Of a stretch of DNA of 64,000 nucleotides, positions 1 to 11,700 are shown piece by piece (position 1 is the first letter of the stretch; each line of letters begins with the position of its first letter). This stretch comes from Limnomonas spitsbergensis. Taxonomy: Eukaryota > Chlorophyta > Chlorophyceae > Chlamydomonadales. Under the pieces are notes generated by a model. That model was given only the letters and a program-made list of their open reading frames with translations. It searched no databases and was not told the DNA's origin. A program made the translations under genes and the position numbers. The stretch spans positions 868,001 through 932,000 of the forward strand of contig JAYJMM010000021.1 in the NCBI GenBank assembly GCA_037349105.1. Direction: 5' to 3'.

Positions 1-1253
1 ATAGGCGCGCTGTGTATGGTCGCTGGACCTGCCAGGTAGCCGGGCGTCTGATGGCTGTAGAGCTCCCGTTCCTCGACTCGTACGGGAGATCCTCCCTGGC
101 GCGGCTGGCACCGCTGCTCGGCCCAGTCCTGCATCTGCACCTGCGCCTGCTGCTGCCCAGGCTCGTATTCGCTGCAGCACTTCTGGTTTTGGCGCTGGAG
201 TTGCTGTTAGGCATCTGGCGGATGTCTTATGCTTGCTCATGGCCCTGTGCATGGTCGCGGTCATCACTTACCAGGTCTAAAGCTTCAGCCTTGCAGCCCT
301 GGGCACCTCACCAGGGGGACACAGGCGAGGCGGCGGCGGCTAGGATGGGATGCCATGTGTGGCGGCTAGGATGCTTGTGCGCTGCTGTAGCTGTGCTGCT
401 CGGGTTCCGAGGCCCAGCCGCACTGCTGTCAGGCCTGGTCATGATCGCATGCATGACCACGGCATATGTGGCCGGCGGGGAGATCATTCTGGATCGTCAC
501 GAGCAGAAGCAGGAGCATAAGCAGCCGGGGGGGCGCATTGTCAGGTGGCCAGCTGAGGGCGGCCCAGCAGGCGAGAGAGACCAAGGTACGATCACCGCCC
601 TACTTGGTATTGCCTGCCCGGCGGCTTGGTCTGTTTCAGGCAGCATGCTCTTCTTCTGTACCGGCCACTTCTGCGAGTTCAGTGGCCTGCAGTACACGTC
701 ACCCTTCATAGGATTCGATGACATGCAGTGGTATGTCTCCGGGGCTATGCTGACCAGCAACACTTTTGGAGCCATGGCCCTCACAGCGCTGGCGCTGCCC
801 CTCGTGGCTGACCTGCATGAGGCCTTGAGCCGGCGGAGGGCCACGCACAGGGAGTGGCAGGAGAGGGAGCGCCTCTGTACCTTGGCAACGCAAGGCGACG
901 CGGGTGGGCCTTCGCGGCCTGCCGATGATGTGTTTGATGATCTGGACGTGATCCTGGGGGGTCAGGAGGCGGAGGAGGACTTCTCCTGGCTGCTGCCTGA
1001 CCAGGAGGCAGGAGGGGAGGCAAACGAAGAGGGCAAGGCCGAGGCGGATCAGGTATCGGGCATCCTGCCTCTGGCTGTGGCTGTCTTCATGACTGTGCGA
1101 GCGCTCAGCACTTGCACAACAGTGCTCTGCTCGGCCGTACTGCACAAGAACATAGTGGTGTGGGCGATCATTGCCCCAAAATTTGTGTTTGAGCTGTTCT
1201 TTGTTGCAGTCACTGCGCTCATGCTCTCTGTGGGGGTAATCATTTCCGCTTAG
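1..1253 (+). CDS. GPI ethanolamine phosphate transferase 3 (PIG-O/Gpi13-like), C-terminal part
   Basis: The reading frame is open from the window edge to TAG at 1251-1253, so the 5' part of the gene lies outside. About 416 residues are visible with several hydrophobic segments. The last third carries the pattern I associate with the PIG-O C-terminus: a GHFCEFSGLQ block, like the GHQ.TFSS.Q block of PIG-O, then AF/PFIGF, and near the end LHKNIVVWAIIAPKFVFEL, which matches the family's RRHLMVWK.FAPKFIFE. PIG-O adds the terminal ethanolamine phosphate to the third mannose of the GPI anchor in the ER membrane. The N-terminal catalytic phosphodiesterase domain is not in view. An acidic, low-complexity cytosolic loop (about residues 300-350) is an insertion. 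No intron is needed within this segment. The family call rests on motif recall only. Confidence 0.72.
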   Translation, partial: RRAVYGRWTCQVAGRLMAVELPFLDSYGRSSLARLAPLLGPVLHLHLRLLLPRLVFAAALLVLALELLLGIWRMSYACSWPCAWSRSSLTRSKASALQPWAPHQGDTGEAAAARMGCHVWRLGCLCAAVAVLLGFRGPAALLSGLVMIACMTTAYVAGGEIILDRHEQKQEHKQPGGRIVRWPAEGGPAGERDQGTITALLGIACPAAWSVSGSMLFFCTGHFCEFSGLQYTSPFIGFDDMQWYVSGAMLTSNTFGAMALTALALPLVADLHEALSRRRATHREWQERERLCTLATQGDAGGPSRPADDVFDDLDVILGGQEAEEDFSWLLPDQEAGGEANEEGKAEADQVSGILPLAVAVFMTVRALSTCTTVLCSAVLHKNIVVWAIIAPKFVFELFFVAVTALMLSVGVIISA

Positions 1254-1447
1254 GATTATAATCGCTGCATTTGAATACGGTAGGAAATGTGACGATGTGT
1301 GAGGGCTGCGCTCGAGTCCTGTTTGACTGGGAATGCCGTCCCCTGATTGAGCATCGAAATTCACACTTGGGTCCACACCCGACGCAAAGAACGCGGAATG
1401 GTCAAAATCAGGTCTTTGGGGTTCACTACCCCCCCCAGATATTAAGT

Positions 1448-1741
1448 CAATGACGTAACACCGCTGGGCCATGCTACAAAGGCTCGGCCGCGTGGGCGCC
1501 AGACTGTCTGGTCGTGAGGAAAATAAACTAAAGGCTGGAGGAGAAAGGAAAGAAACAGACGGAAACGGAGAAGGGAAAGACCATCCACAAAAGGAAAGGA
1601 AGCATGCAGAATTCCCAGCCCGTCCAGATCCTAGCTCTCAACAAAGTGTGGGGGGGGGGCGAACATACCAGATAGTAGGTCAGGAAAACCCGGAAAGAGG
1701 AGCAAAGTAAAGGGACACACTAAGAGGGACCTTCCCCCCGT
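1448..1741 (-). mobile_element. 5'-truncated LINE 3' tail with 10-bp TSD
   Basis: In sense orientation (minus strand) the copy ends in the family terminus CCCAGAGGTGTAACGTCATTG, here slightly diverged. Upstream of that it has the GGCGCC..GCGGCCGAGCC core and a pyrimidine-rich tract. It is flanked by the direct repeat GATATTAAGT at 1438-1447 and 1742-1751. There is no poly(A). Confidence 0.8.
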
Positions 1742-2586
1742 GATATTAAGTATGTTATTTAACCTGTTTTCTAATCTCGTGTAGACTGGACGGTCAATCA
1801 CGCAATGTACCTCAGGCCTTATCATCTTTTATACGTCCTCATTGCTGTGGCAATGCCGTTTACTTAGTTATCGTGTTAACGAGGTGTGAGGTTATTGACT
1901 TGTCTTGTTAAATTTCCTGAATTACTACGCTCTCAGAATACCAGTAGCTCTTGCCAATAAATTCACGTACTTACATGTTTTGGTCAATAAATGACCGGTG
2001 TTACCTGCCTCCCGTATTCACACGTTCACTTAAACTTCTTGCCACTTAAATCACGTTCTCTGGGTCTAAACTTATGAGTCCTGCTTCTGCCTGCCTAAAC
2101 GAGTTTAAGGGCCCCCCAGCCCCTGAGACTCATAAAGTTATCCTCATGGAAATTAACATCAGGCCCAAGATGAGAACATGAATCCTCAGAATCCAAAAAA
2201 ACGTTATTAAGCAAAGAAAGGCCAATACCGCACTGCACTTGATTGCTCTTAACCAAGCCAATTTGAGCTAGGCCTGAAGGTGTTCCGTCATTGACCTGAA
2301 CACTCACAAGATATCAAAACTTGTGGCAGGCGAAATAATACTGAGTCTACCATGCCAACAGGGCATTCTTGCGAGTGTCAATGATGCTTTACCTCTGGGC
2401 CCTGCTCAGAAAGGCTCAGCCGTATGGGCCTTTCATACCAAAGAGAGGGCCGGTCTCCACAACAGAACAGTGGCTACTCCTGGCTAGGCAGATTCCTAGC
2501 TCCCTAAAGCATGGACCCAAACATATCAATGCCTCTTGAAGGGTTCACGAACTAAATTCAGGTGGACCAAATGACTTGGCTCAAGT

Positions 2587-2695
2587 TAATGACGTTACAC
2601 CTCTGGGCCATGCTGAAAAGAAGCTCGGCCACGCCGGCAAACAAAAAAGCCAGCTAGGGCAGTCAAGGGAGAAGGCACTAGAGGAAAGAAAGGAT
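2587..2695 (-). mobile_element. 5'-truncated LINE 3' tail with 11-bp TSD
   Basis: Same family terminus as the copy at 1448-1741. The target-site duplication is TTGGCTCAAGT at 2576-2586 and TTGGCACAAGT at 2696-2706, with one mismatch. A further diverged terminus lies at about 2382-2430, where I could not find a TSD. Confidence 0.75.
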
Positions 2696-3105
2696 TTGGC
2701 ACAAGTACATGGCCAAGATCCTCAGGCGCTAAAACCTGGTCAATGTCAGAAGGCACTCCAGTCCGCATGATGCCGGGGACAGGCTGAGGCTGGAGTGGGT
2801 GAGCTGCTGGAGTGAGCTGTCCGCCACGCTTCGTGAAGGAGCCAAGGAGGCCTCGTTTCTTGGCAGTCAGAGAAGTTCTGTGGTATTTGACGAGTACTTC
2901 AGAGTTGGGTCTGGCGTGCAACTACAAAGATGGTCTGTTTGAGCACAGTGACGGAGACTGGGTGATCTAGATACAAGGCGCTCCACCATGGGGATTCTTC
3001 CTCTTCAGAGGGTTCGCTATCTCCTGGTCGAGCAAGATGCAGCATCCGGTGGCTGGGTCCACCACTGTGGCATAGTACCAAGTAGAAGGCTCCGTGAGGC
3101 CATGT

Positions 3106-3286
3106 CAATGACGTTGCACCTCTGGGCCCTGCTAAAAGAAGGCTCGGCCGCGTGGGCGCCCAACTTAAGGGTTGGGGGGACAGAACGAACCAAACACCAG
3201 GAGACAGGGAAAAAATGAGCGGACATGGGAAATAAAGTGAAGGGACAGACAAAAGCCTGGAAAAGAAAGACAAAGGAAGTGCCAGC
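3106..3286 (-). mobile_element. 5'-truncated LINE 3' tail with 16-bp TSD
   Basis: Starts (plus strand) CAATGACGTTGCACCTCTGGG, then the conserved GGCTCGGCCGCGTGGGCGCC core and a purine-rich stretch. The flanks are CTCCGTGAGGCCATGT at 3090-3105 and CTCCGCGAGGCCCTGT at 3287-3302, with two mismatches. Confidence 0.75.
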
Positions 3287-3816
3287 CTCCGCGAGGCCCT
3301 GTGGCTTCCGAAGCTGATGAAGGATCCAAGGCAGAGGTGCCTTGCGTGAGGATAATGGAAATGATGTGGCAACCTTCAAGCCATTCTCAGCAATAGTATC
3401 ATCATCGCGCGCTCAAAGTAAATAAACGTGCTCCAACTCTTCCCTAGGGAGCGAGTGCTCATGTAATGTAAAATTTGAAGGATATCAGTCCAGGGGAGCA
3501 TCATGAAGCACATGGGCAAGGTCAAGTTTGAGTTTGTTCCGTCTAACGGGATGATTGCCGACTCCCTGTGATTTGTTTTGCAGTCCAGTGGGGCATTATA
3601 TGTGACGCATGGGACAGGCCAATGATCCAGAACCAATGCTCTGTCGCCTGGTCTGTATAAGGCTGACAGGGAGGGCATGGGAGTCGAGGCCTAAACCCAA
3701 CCCTGATAAAGTTTGGTGGCGATAACGAGGACGTGGCCTTAACCTACCAGTACGCTTCAATGTTTCCTTCACCCTCGATCGGGGCACAGGTATCTTGCCT
3801 GCCATTGCAATGAAAG

Positions 3817-4107
3817 CCAATGACGTTACACCTCTGGGCCCAGCGCGAACAAGGCTTGGCCGCGCGGGCGCCTAACTAAAGAGTTGGGAGGAAAGACGGA
3901 AAGAAACACAGAAGAGGGCAGGACAAAAGAAAGGGGGGGAAGTGGGAAATAGAGTGAAGGGACAAAACGAAAGGCTGGAAAACACAAAATACAAAGGAAG
4001 TTCCAACCCCAAGTCTGAAAATGTCTACGCCTCAACGATATCTACCACGTCCGCCACAAAGGCCAAAGCATCCCACCCAAGCTTGCCCCGGTACAACTCT
4101 AAGAAGT
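3817..4107 (-). mobile_element. 5'-truncated LINE 3' tail with 13-bp TSD
   Basis: Carries the family terminus and the core GGCTTGGCCGCGCGGGCGCC. The flanks are ATTGCAATGAAAG at 3804-3816 and ATTGAAATGAAAG at 4108-4120, with one mismatch. Confidence 0.7.
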
Positions 4108-4234
4108 ATTGAAATGAAAGTGCTCGTGCATGTCGCAGACCAAGCCAGCAGGTGAGAGAGGATTTAAAATGCAGCAGGGCAGTATCAAGCATGGATCAAT
4201 ACATGGATGAACAAAACGGTGAGATGCATCGTGA

Positions 4235-4760
4235 AAAAGAGGGCTCGGCTGGCACCTGGCTCATATTAAGCCATGCATTTGGGCAAGCATGCCCATTCCG
4301 CAGACAATATTGAACCAACAATGATTTGAATCATGGCCAGGGACTCAGCCTCATGGGTTAAGTGCATGGGCTTAGTGCATGCCTTAATGTTTCTGGCCCG
4401 CATGGCTAGGTGTTGATGAATGAAACCGGTGAGATTAACATGCAGGCAAGATTCACAAGCAGGCACATTTACAAGCAGGCGAGATTTACAAGCAGGCGAG
4501 GTTCAAATGCAGTTGAGATTGACACTCAGGCTTTGATGCTTTGGATCAGTTGCTGGGAATGTTTAAGCATCGAAACGTTGACAAGGTATGATGCAGTGGT
4601 CAGCTGCATTCAGTGAAGGTCCGGCACCCAGCTCATACAATACGTGCAATTCATCAAGCATGTCCGTTGAACGGACAATTTTGAAATGAAATTCAATCAT
4701 AGCCATGGGCTTGGCCTCACATGTGACGTGCATGCATGCGTGCTCTGTCTGGCGTGCACT
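4235..4760. repeat. Diverged tandem duplication, two units
   Basis: Roughly 4235-4390 and 4605-4760 align with many substitutions: CTCGGCTGGCACCTGGCTCAT against GGTCCGGCACCCAGCTCAT, then AAGCATG(C/T)CC, GGACAAT, and AATCATGGCCAGGGACT against AATCATAGCCATGGGCT. Between them is a short run of GCAGGCGAGATTTACAA units. No coding potential is recognised. Confidence 0.5.
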
Positions 4761-7583
4761 GATGTCCAAGCAGTCATGGGCCAGAGGGGCCTGCTCCCCC
4801 AGCCGCGCTTCGCTGTACCAGAAGTATGACTGCAAGTCATGCGCTATGCTGTGGGTTCCGTGCATGCATTCCGACCAGGGTATTTGCTGTGGGTTTCGTG
4901 CATTTCGACCTTGGCCTGCGCGCATGTTCTCTCCAGGGCACCATCATAGCACGATGTCTATCATGGCATGGCGTCTTAAGAGGTCAGGAAAAGGAGAAAC
5001 GACCCCGTCTTTATTTCATGGATTCCTGGCCCCCCCGTTCATGTGATGAAAATGTGTGGGAAGTCTCCAGTGACTGACAAGTGACAAGCCACATAAGCCA
5101 AATCCACGGGCTGGACATACAAAAGCCTTATTTCACATATCCCAGTTGGCCTGTCCTAGGCCCACATCAAGTGTTTTGGCTGGGTCATACTCTGCATTTC
5201 CGTGCATGTTTGAAATCTACATTACAGCATATTTGTGTACTTCTAGGATGCCCTGGGCCCCTGGGGACCACTGGTTGATCGATCTTGATCTCTGTCCCAT
5301 TGTCTCAACCCCGTGGGCCGGTCCCTGTCACATGCATACAATTGAATGCTCTGCTGACATTCCAAGTCAACTACCTGTGCCTCCACAGCAGCACCAACCG
5401 CACCAACAATCTTGACCCTCAATTTCACCTCCTCCTACAGGAGTGTCACCGCAGCGGCTCTGGGTGAGCACTTGAGGCAAAACTGCAGAGGGTGTGAGGA
5501 AAAAGCAAGATGAAGTCCTATTGGTAGCTCATGCATTCGCAGGCACTCAGGGATGGGGCGGCGTGCGGGGCATAGTTGTACTCAATCTTCTTCTTATGAC
5601 CTGAGTGGCAGGCATACAGGAAGCGATGCGCTGGAGATTAATGGAGGGTCTGGGGGTGGGTCGATGAAGCTGCACAACGGCACATGGATCTCCTCGTAAC
5701 TGCACAAAATGACACCCTCGGTACCATAGCTTTCAGTTTGATGACAAACAAATCGGGGTATATGGTTAAGGCTGGAGGCCTCTTAGTCCTTGCACTGCCA
5801 AAGTCAGTAGCACAAAGCACACACTGCTAACATCTTAAGATTGCCTGGCAGTACTATACAGCAGACCTGGCTTTGCAGCACACCTTTATGTACAGCATCT
5901 CTGGCAGTGCAGCTTACCTGGCAACACCGATGGTGCTGGACTTTGACAGCAGACATGGTCCTCCTGGAAAGAGGGGCATCCGAAGTTCAGCCACAGCAAG
6001 ATGGAGGCAGGTTTTCCTCCATCGCCTGCCTCTTCATGAGCTTAGCCCGGAAATAACCTGATGGGCCGGCTTGGACCACTCACCGCTGCGAAGAGAAAGG
6101 AAGTGGCTCATGGCTACAGGCTTGGAATATGGGGAATCCAGTGATGCAGGAGGGGACACCGCCGTTTGAACTCTCCATGGTTCTTTTTGACAGAGAGCAA
6201 GCTACGCCCCACAGCGGGATGGGAGGAGTTTCAGTAAACAGGGCAGCATGGGCCGAGGTCGCGTCCGCACACGCTATTATCCCTTTACTTGGCAAGATTT
6301 GCTGGGTTGTATCCCTCTGGTTCTATCAGATGTGGACCTGGCCCTTTCATGAGTGTGATGAGACTTGAATCGATATCTTCTTTAGCGGTCCTGGGCAAAG
6401 GCAAAAAATTCCATTGATATGGCCGGCTTGTAAAGATGCCACTGGGGTGTAGAATATAAATCCATACAATCGGTGATTATCTGTGATATTGGAAAGACAC
6501 TGGTCTCGACTGCTGATTGACCGTCACTGAGCATTAAGTAGAAAGGCAGATCCCGAATGAGGGTCCATGCTTGGCTGCTCATGCTACTATTCCCATAGAT
6601 TCTGGCGACATACCCACTTACACTCAAGTGTGGCCAGCCCTTCCTACAGCCGCTGCTCGAGCCGCTGCATGCATCTTGAACACAGCCTTGGTGCTTGTTT
6701 GGCAGCCTTAGTTGGTGCCTAATTGTGGAATAAAGAGCTGGTGACTGAGCTGCAAGCAGGTATACCGCAGATAAGGTCAGCACTCAGCAGGGATGAAGCA
6801 GGAAATAAACTGATCACAATCATGGCATGCTTAACCTACATGTATAGATCAATAGCAGCAGCCAGGAAGTACTGTGCGGTGGGAATTTATTTGCTGCTTT
6901 GGGTCGATGTGGGTCATGGTATTGCAAAGACATCACTCAGATAAGCTGATTGGTCTCTCTAGTCTGTTCGATTATTTAATATTGCTTCATGACTGGGGTA
7001 GTGGTGTCATCGCACGACCCTACTGGTACAAGGTCGCGTTAGTTTTGCTGCACACCTGCTGGCGACCATGCAATCAATGCCGCCGAAATTGCCGTCGGCG
7101 GTGAGCGAGTTGACCATACGAGGCAGGGCTGCCGTCCATTTTAAGACGGTCACATGGTATATCAATCAATCATGCGACGAAATAAACTAATCGCAGCGGT
7201 AATGAATGATGTCTGGTGAAAAGCTTCGTTCAGGGTGTGTCATATGGCAATCAAATTCTACATGCATATGCACGGTAGAAGCGTTTCACGAACGGAACTT
7301 GCGTTACGGAAGGAATGGTACGACTGCCCGTTAAGCCGTTCCTGTCCACACTGCTCTTCGATCCAACCAAGCAAATAGCCTGGTACAAAAAAATCCGTTA
7401 CAATGTCTTAACGTGTCCAAGCCCCCCTTGCTTTGCACGGGGTAAAACCGACGCCCTGCTGCTCAGCTGGCCACTCGGCAGTTGCTGAGTGCCATCCCAT
7501 CAGGGTGCACTGTACTTAGAGATTGGGCCACTTTACCAAAGGGTAAGCAGATTAATGAGAGTCACGGAGGTGAGACCACTACA
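4761..7583. other. No gene recognised
   Basis: Only short ORFs in all frames, none with recognisable motifs. I see no clear tandem array or RNA gene here. Confidence 0.5.
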
Positions 7584-7600
7584 TGCAAGGTCAGGCAGTG

Positions 7601-7621
7601 CCCAGAGGTGTAACGTTATTG
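7601..7621 (+). mobile_element. 21-bp LINE 3'-end insertion with ~20-bp TSD
   Basis: Only the extreme 3' terminus of the LINE (CCCAGAGGTGTAACGTTATTG) is present. It is flanked by 7581-7600 and 7622-7641, which match over 20 bp with two mismatches (core GGTCAGGCAGTG identical). The exact match to the terminus of the long copy at 23984-25884 supports a genuine, extremely 5'-truncated insertion. Confidence 0.7.
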
Positions 7622-8035
7622 ACCTGCATGGTCAGGCAGTGTCGCCATTGTTTCCTCACATGATTTCCCCAAAGTGCCCTTATGTCCGACCGGCTGAGCC
7701 TCTGAGAGCAACTGTCATGCCAAATGGCTGCACACAGCTGCGGTGCCAAGAGCCAAGGAGAGGGGAAGCAACAGTTACTCTAGTAATAATGGTGGCTTGG
7801 AACACGTAGGTAGAGAAGGGAGAGCTGCCGCTCTAGGGCTGGCTACTGCACAGGGCTGTTCCCATGACCGCTGAGGATAAGCTAGTTAAGATATGTGAGC
7901 TGATTGCGGGCAGTATTTCTATCCAAGCGCTTCTGTTATGATTGACCTTCATCATGCCCAACGGCCATGATTAAGTTCTTCTCTTTCACGGCTATGTTTT
8001 GGAACCACCTCCTGGGCAGGTTTATAACGGCGCAT

Positions 8036-8100
8036 ACCCGCTTGGCCCTGCTGAACGCTCGGCCGCGTGGAGCTGGTAGGGAATGACTAAGCTCAATTTC
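8036..8100. repeat. Variant dispersed repeat related to the LINE tail
   Basis: The stretch CCCTGCTGAACGCTCGGCCGCGTGG followed by AGCTGGTAGGGAATGA..AAGCTCAATT reappears in reverse complement at about 31775-31860. Both lie next to TTTATAACGG/TTTATAGCGA and (C/G)CATACC. The core resembles the LINE 3' tail but the outer end differs. Confidence 0.5.
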
Positions 8101-8740
8101 AGCTACCATGCACAGGACCATGGTGCAGCCATTTTGGACAGGCGTAACATCATTTACCTTCTGGACAGGAGGACCTCCCAAATGTGCAGGGTTGGTGCAG
8201 AATGCCCTGCTACTCAGGCTGCTGCGCAAAGTGGTTTTGGAGCGTAGTGACAGAAACACTGGTTGCGGATATTTACGATTTAAGGTTAAAAAGAGTTTGC
8301 GAGTGAAGTAGGAGGGTTAAGAGTTTACATGCAACGGCGAAGCAAAACAGCTGCTGGGAGAAACGGTCAACGGTCAACAATGATGAAATCCAGGCAATGC
8401 AATGGAATCCGGATAGGGAGCCCAGATACTTTCAACATAAAATATGTAGTGCGAATCTGTCAATTCACACTGGCGCTGTCTCACACAACAACACTGGCTC
8501 GCTTTCATGCTGGCAGACTCGAGGGTAGGTCATACAAGTCTTAACAAGTTTGTTCAGCCTCTGCGGCGACAAAGGTACAAGGAAACTGTGTTCAGCTCTT
8601 GTGTATATGAACACATCACGAATTTGTTAAGGACAAAAATCAACTTCAGTGATCGCCCTGCCATCCATCGTAGCTCGCTCATTTATTCCTACGTGGGTAA
8701 CACATCATGCCAGTTGCAAATTGCACGGAACTCGATTATT

Positions 8741-11700
8741 TCAGCTGTACAGCCTGCCCATGATGCGTCCAGTCAGCGAATGGAACAAGAGGCATGCCGC
8801 GGCCGCGTCCATAATGTTGACGGAAGGGTCCAGGGACGTTGCGAAGCCCACGATGACGCAGACGCCGATGACGAGAGATGCGTAGCGGCTATCCACGGTG
8901 ACCTCGTGAATGCGGGAGATGCGCAGAACCTCCTTGATAACCTGATGGAGGGGGACATCAGGCAGCAGACCAGATTCCATATTTTGTCCAGGTTTTCTTA
9001 TCTGATGAGTATTATCAAGTTTTCAGTTTTTAATCCAACAAGCACAGTGTTGAGTGACAGTGAGTAAGATGCCCAATCACAAAAACAAGGGGGTCAGATG
9101 GCCCACTCTACTCTACCAAGGTTTTCAAAACTTGTAAACAACGGATTTCAGGTCGCGCTGAAGTGCAAATTAGAAGCGGGGCCCAAAACTTTCTCCATGA
9201 GAGCTCAGATGCAAAACCACTGCAAGACACTAGATTTTGAGATTTCAGTTTCCCACTACTTTTCATGGACCTTGGAGCGCCAGCAGGCACACAGCACTTT
9301 GGTTGCTACCTTAAACAACACGTTTCAAATAGCCCCTTCAAAATCTGCCAGTGCAAGGGGTAGGCTGGCCTGTCTCTCAAGAAGCATAACCACATATCGT
9401 CCGTCACATACATACAAATAAGCGTGTGGAAAGCTGCTGACAAGCACCTCACCCACTCTGAAACCCGAGACCTGAATCTCACTGACCTTATCCACGTCGA
9501 TCCCAGCAGGGGCCTGGATGTCACACTCGCGGTCGAACATCGCCGTTATGTCCGCCTCAAAGGCGACCCTGTTGGAGCACCGCTGCTTGATGCCCCACTT
9601 GAGCAAGTGACGGGTGGCGCGATGGCCACTCCCTGCATGGGTTACAAGATCAAGGATCCAGGGTAAAGGGGTCCGGGTCAGGGGGCAAGGGCTGGGCGGA
9701 TGATTACAAAGAGCAGGCAGGTTTGAACGGTACGTCCGGCTAGCAAAGTCCCATAGTCTGGATCAGAGCAGGACAGGTGGCTTAGCAGGGCGCGCAGCAC
9801 CCCGACCAAGCAACACAGCACCAGCATGGCCAACGACAGTGCGTGATACTGGCTTATCTATTGGCCATGACAAATGAGCCATTAGTATTGGCTCATTTGT
9901 CAGACAAGTCTTTGTTTCAATATTTTATTTCGTGTACCGTTATTCACATTTTGAAATGTAGAATGGGAGCCTGTGCGACCTGCCTGAGCAGATGGCGTTG
10001 AGGAAGCTCACGAAGTGGTGGCGCACTGTTGGCGTCAGCTCCTCAGCCAGGCCAAAGTCTAGCAGGACGAGCTGCGTGCGGAGCAGGCTGGCCGCCTCTC
10101 TTGCGACGCCCGAGCCGCTAGTTTCGGCAGATGAGCCTGCCTGCGCCCCCAATGGCGCCTTCCCCGTCGCGTCCCGAGGCGGGCGCACTGCTGTGGGGTC
10201 AGTGCTCACCACCCTGTCCTCTGAGTCCACGATACGAACCATGATGTTGCCTGTGTAGCGGGACAAATCCAGATAGGAGTGATCATGGATCTATATAGGG
10301 TGTGATCATGGATCCAGATCACGATGTATCGTGGATCCAGAAAGAGATGGATCATAGATCTAAAAAGAGATGGATCATGGATCCAAAAAGAGATGGATCG
10401 TGGATCCAGAAAGAGATGGATCATGGATCCACATAGGGATGGATCATGGATCCACTAAGGGATGGATCATTGATCCAGAAAGGGATGGATCATGGATCCA
10501 GAAAGGGATGGATAATGGATCCACAAGGGGATGGATCATGGATCCAGGCTGGGAAAGATCATGGGGACAGGTAAGGATGGACCATGGATCAAGATAGGGA
10601 GTAAGGACACAAGAAGCAGCAAGATGGCTCCAGGTGGGAAGGACAAAGGAAGCCCTGGGATCACACCACGGAGTAATCGGCTGTCTCCGGAGCAGCATTG
10701 CACCGCAAAACCAAAAAGCTGACACAACGTAGGGCTCCTTGAGAGGTGAAAGCATTCCTACTTGCGATTGCCTCGTGATAATGAACCTGCTTACTCCATG
10801 TGGATGCCATCACATCATCCACATAAGGATGGCAGCCGACTGGTAGCCGACTGGACAAAATAGACTCTTATCCTCGTTTTGGCTCATGGTCGAATGGGGG
10901 AGTTCATACCAGCAGCAACAATACAAATGGCGAGGCCGGCAAAGGCCGGGTGTTTCGAAAGGTCCTGCAAAATACCCTGATCCGCACTCTGTATTGATCA
11001 AACTGCGTGCTGCCTATGTTCGCTTGTGCTTGGTCCAATGCAGATTAGGGTTTAAGGTTCAGGGTTTAGGGCTTAGGTTCTCCTGTCGTCAACACAGCAC
11101 TCATGTGCATTGCTCAGACTCAGACACTAGGCTGAACAAGCCTCTCTCCCCTACCTGGGTGCAGGTCGGTGTGTACAAAGTTGTGCAAGAGGAGCATGCC
11201 CAGGTAGGTGTCCACGCCCAGCGCCACAATCTCCGTGTTGACCGGGGTCGTGGTCCGCGTGAAGTGCGCCACACTCAGGCCAGGCTCAAAGGACTCAATC
11301 AACACAGCCGCAGAGGCCCACAAGGGACGGGGGGTGGTCACCTGCGGAACATATCATAACAGTGGCGGAGAGACTAAGAGTTGAGTTGCGTGCCCTGAGA
11401 CAAATGCCCCCACATGGCAGTTACCTTCTAATTTCATTCATGTTCTTACAACGTATGGTGCTGGGTTTAACATGATAGAGTCAGGGAGTGCCTCTTCAGG
11501 GTGCTCCGGCCACAAGGCTGGATTCACAAATAATCCATGCCACAGGGCGCATTCATTGCTACCTTCTTTAAGGGGCGGCGTAACCACTTCCAACATTTCA
11601 GCTACAATTCAGCTACCATCTGGTCTCCAGACAGAGTCCAATGTAAGACCAGACATGCTGCTTGGGCCCGTATCTGTCGGTTGGTAAACGTTTGGCCCCC

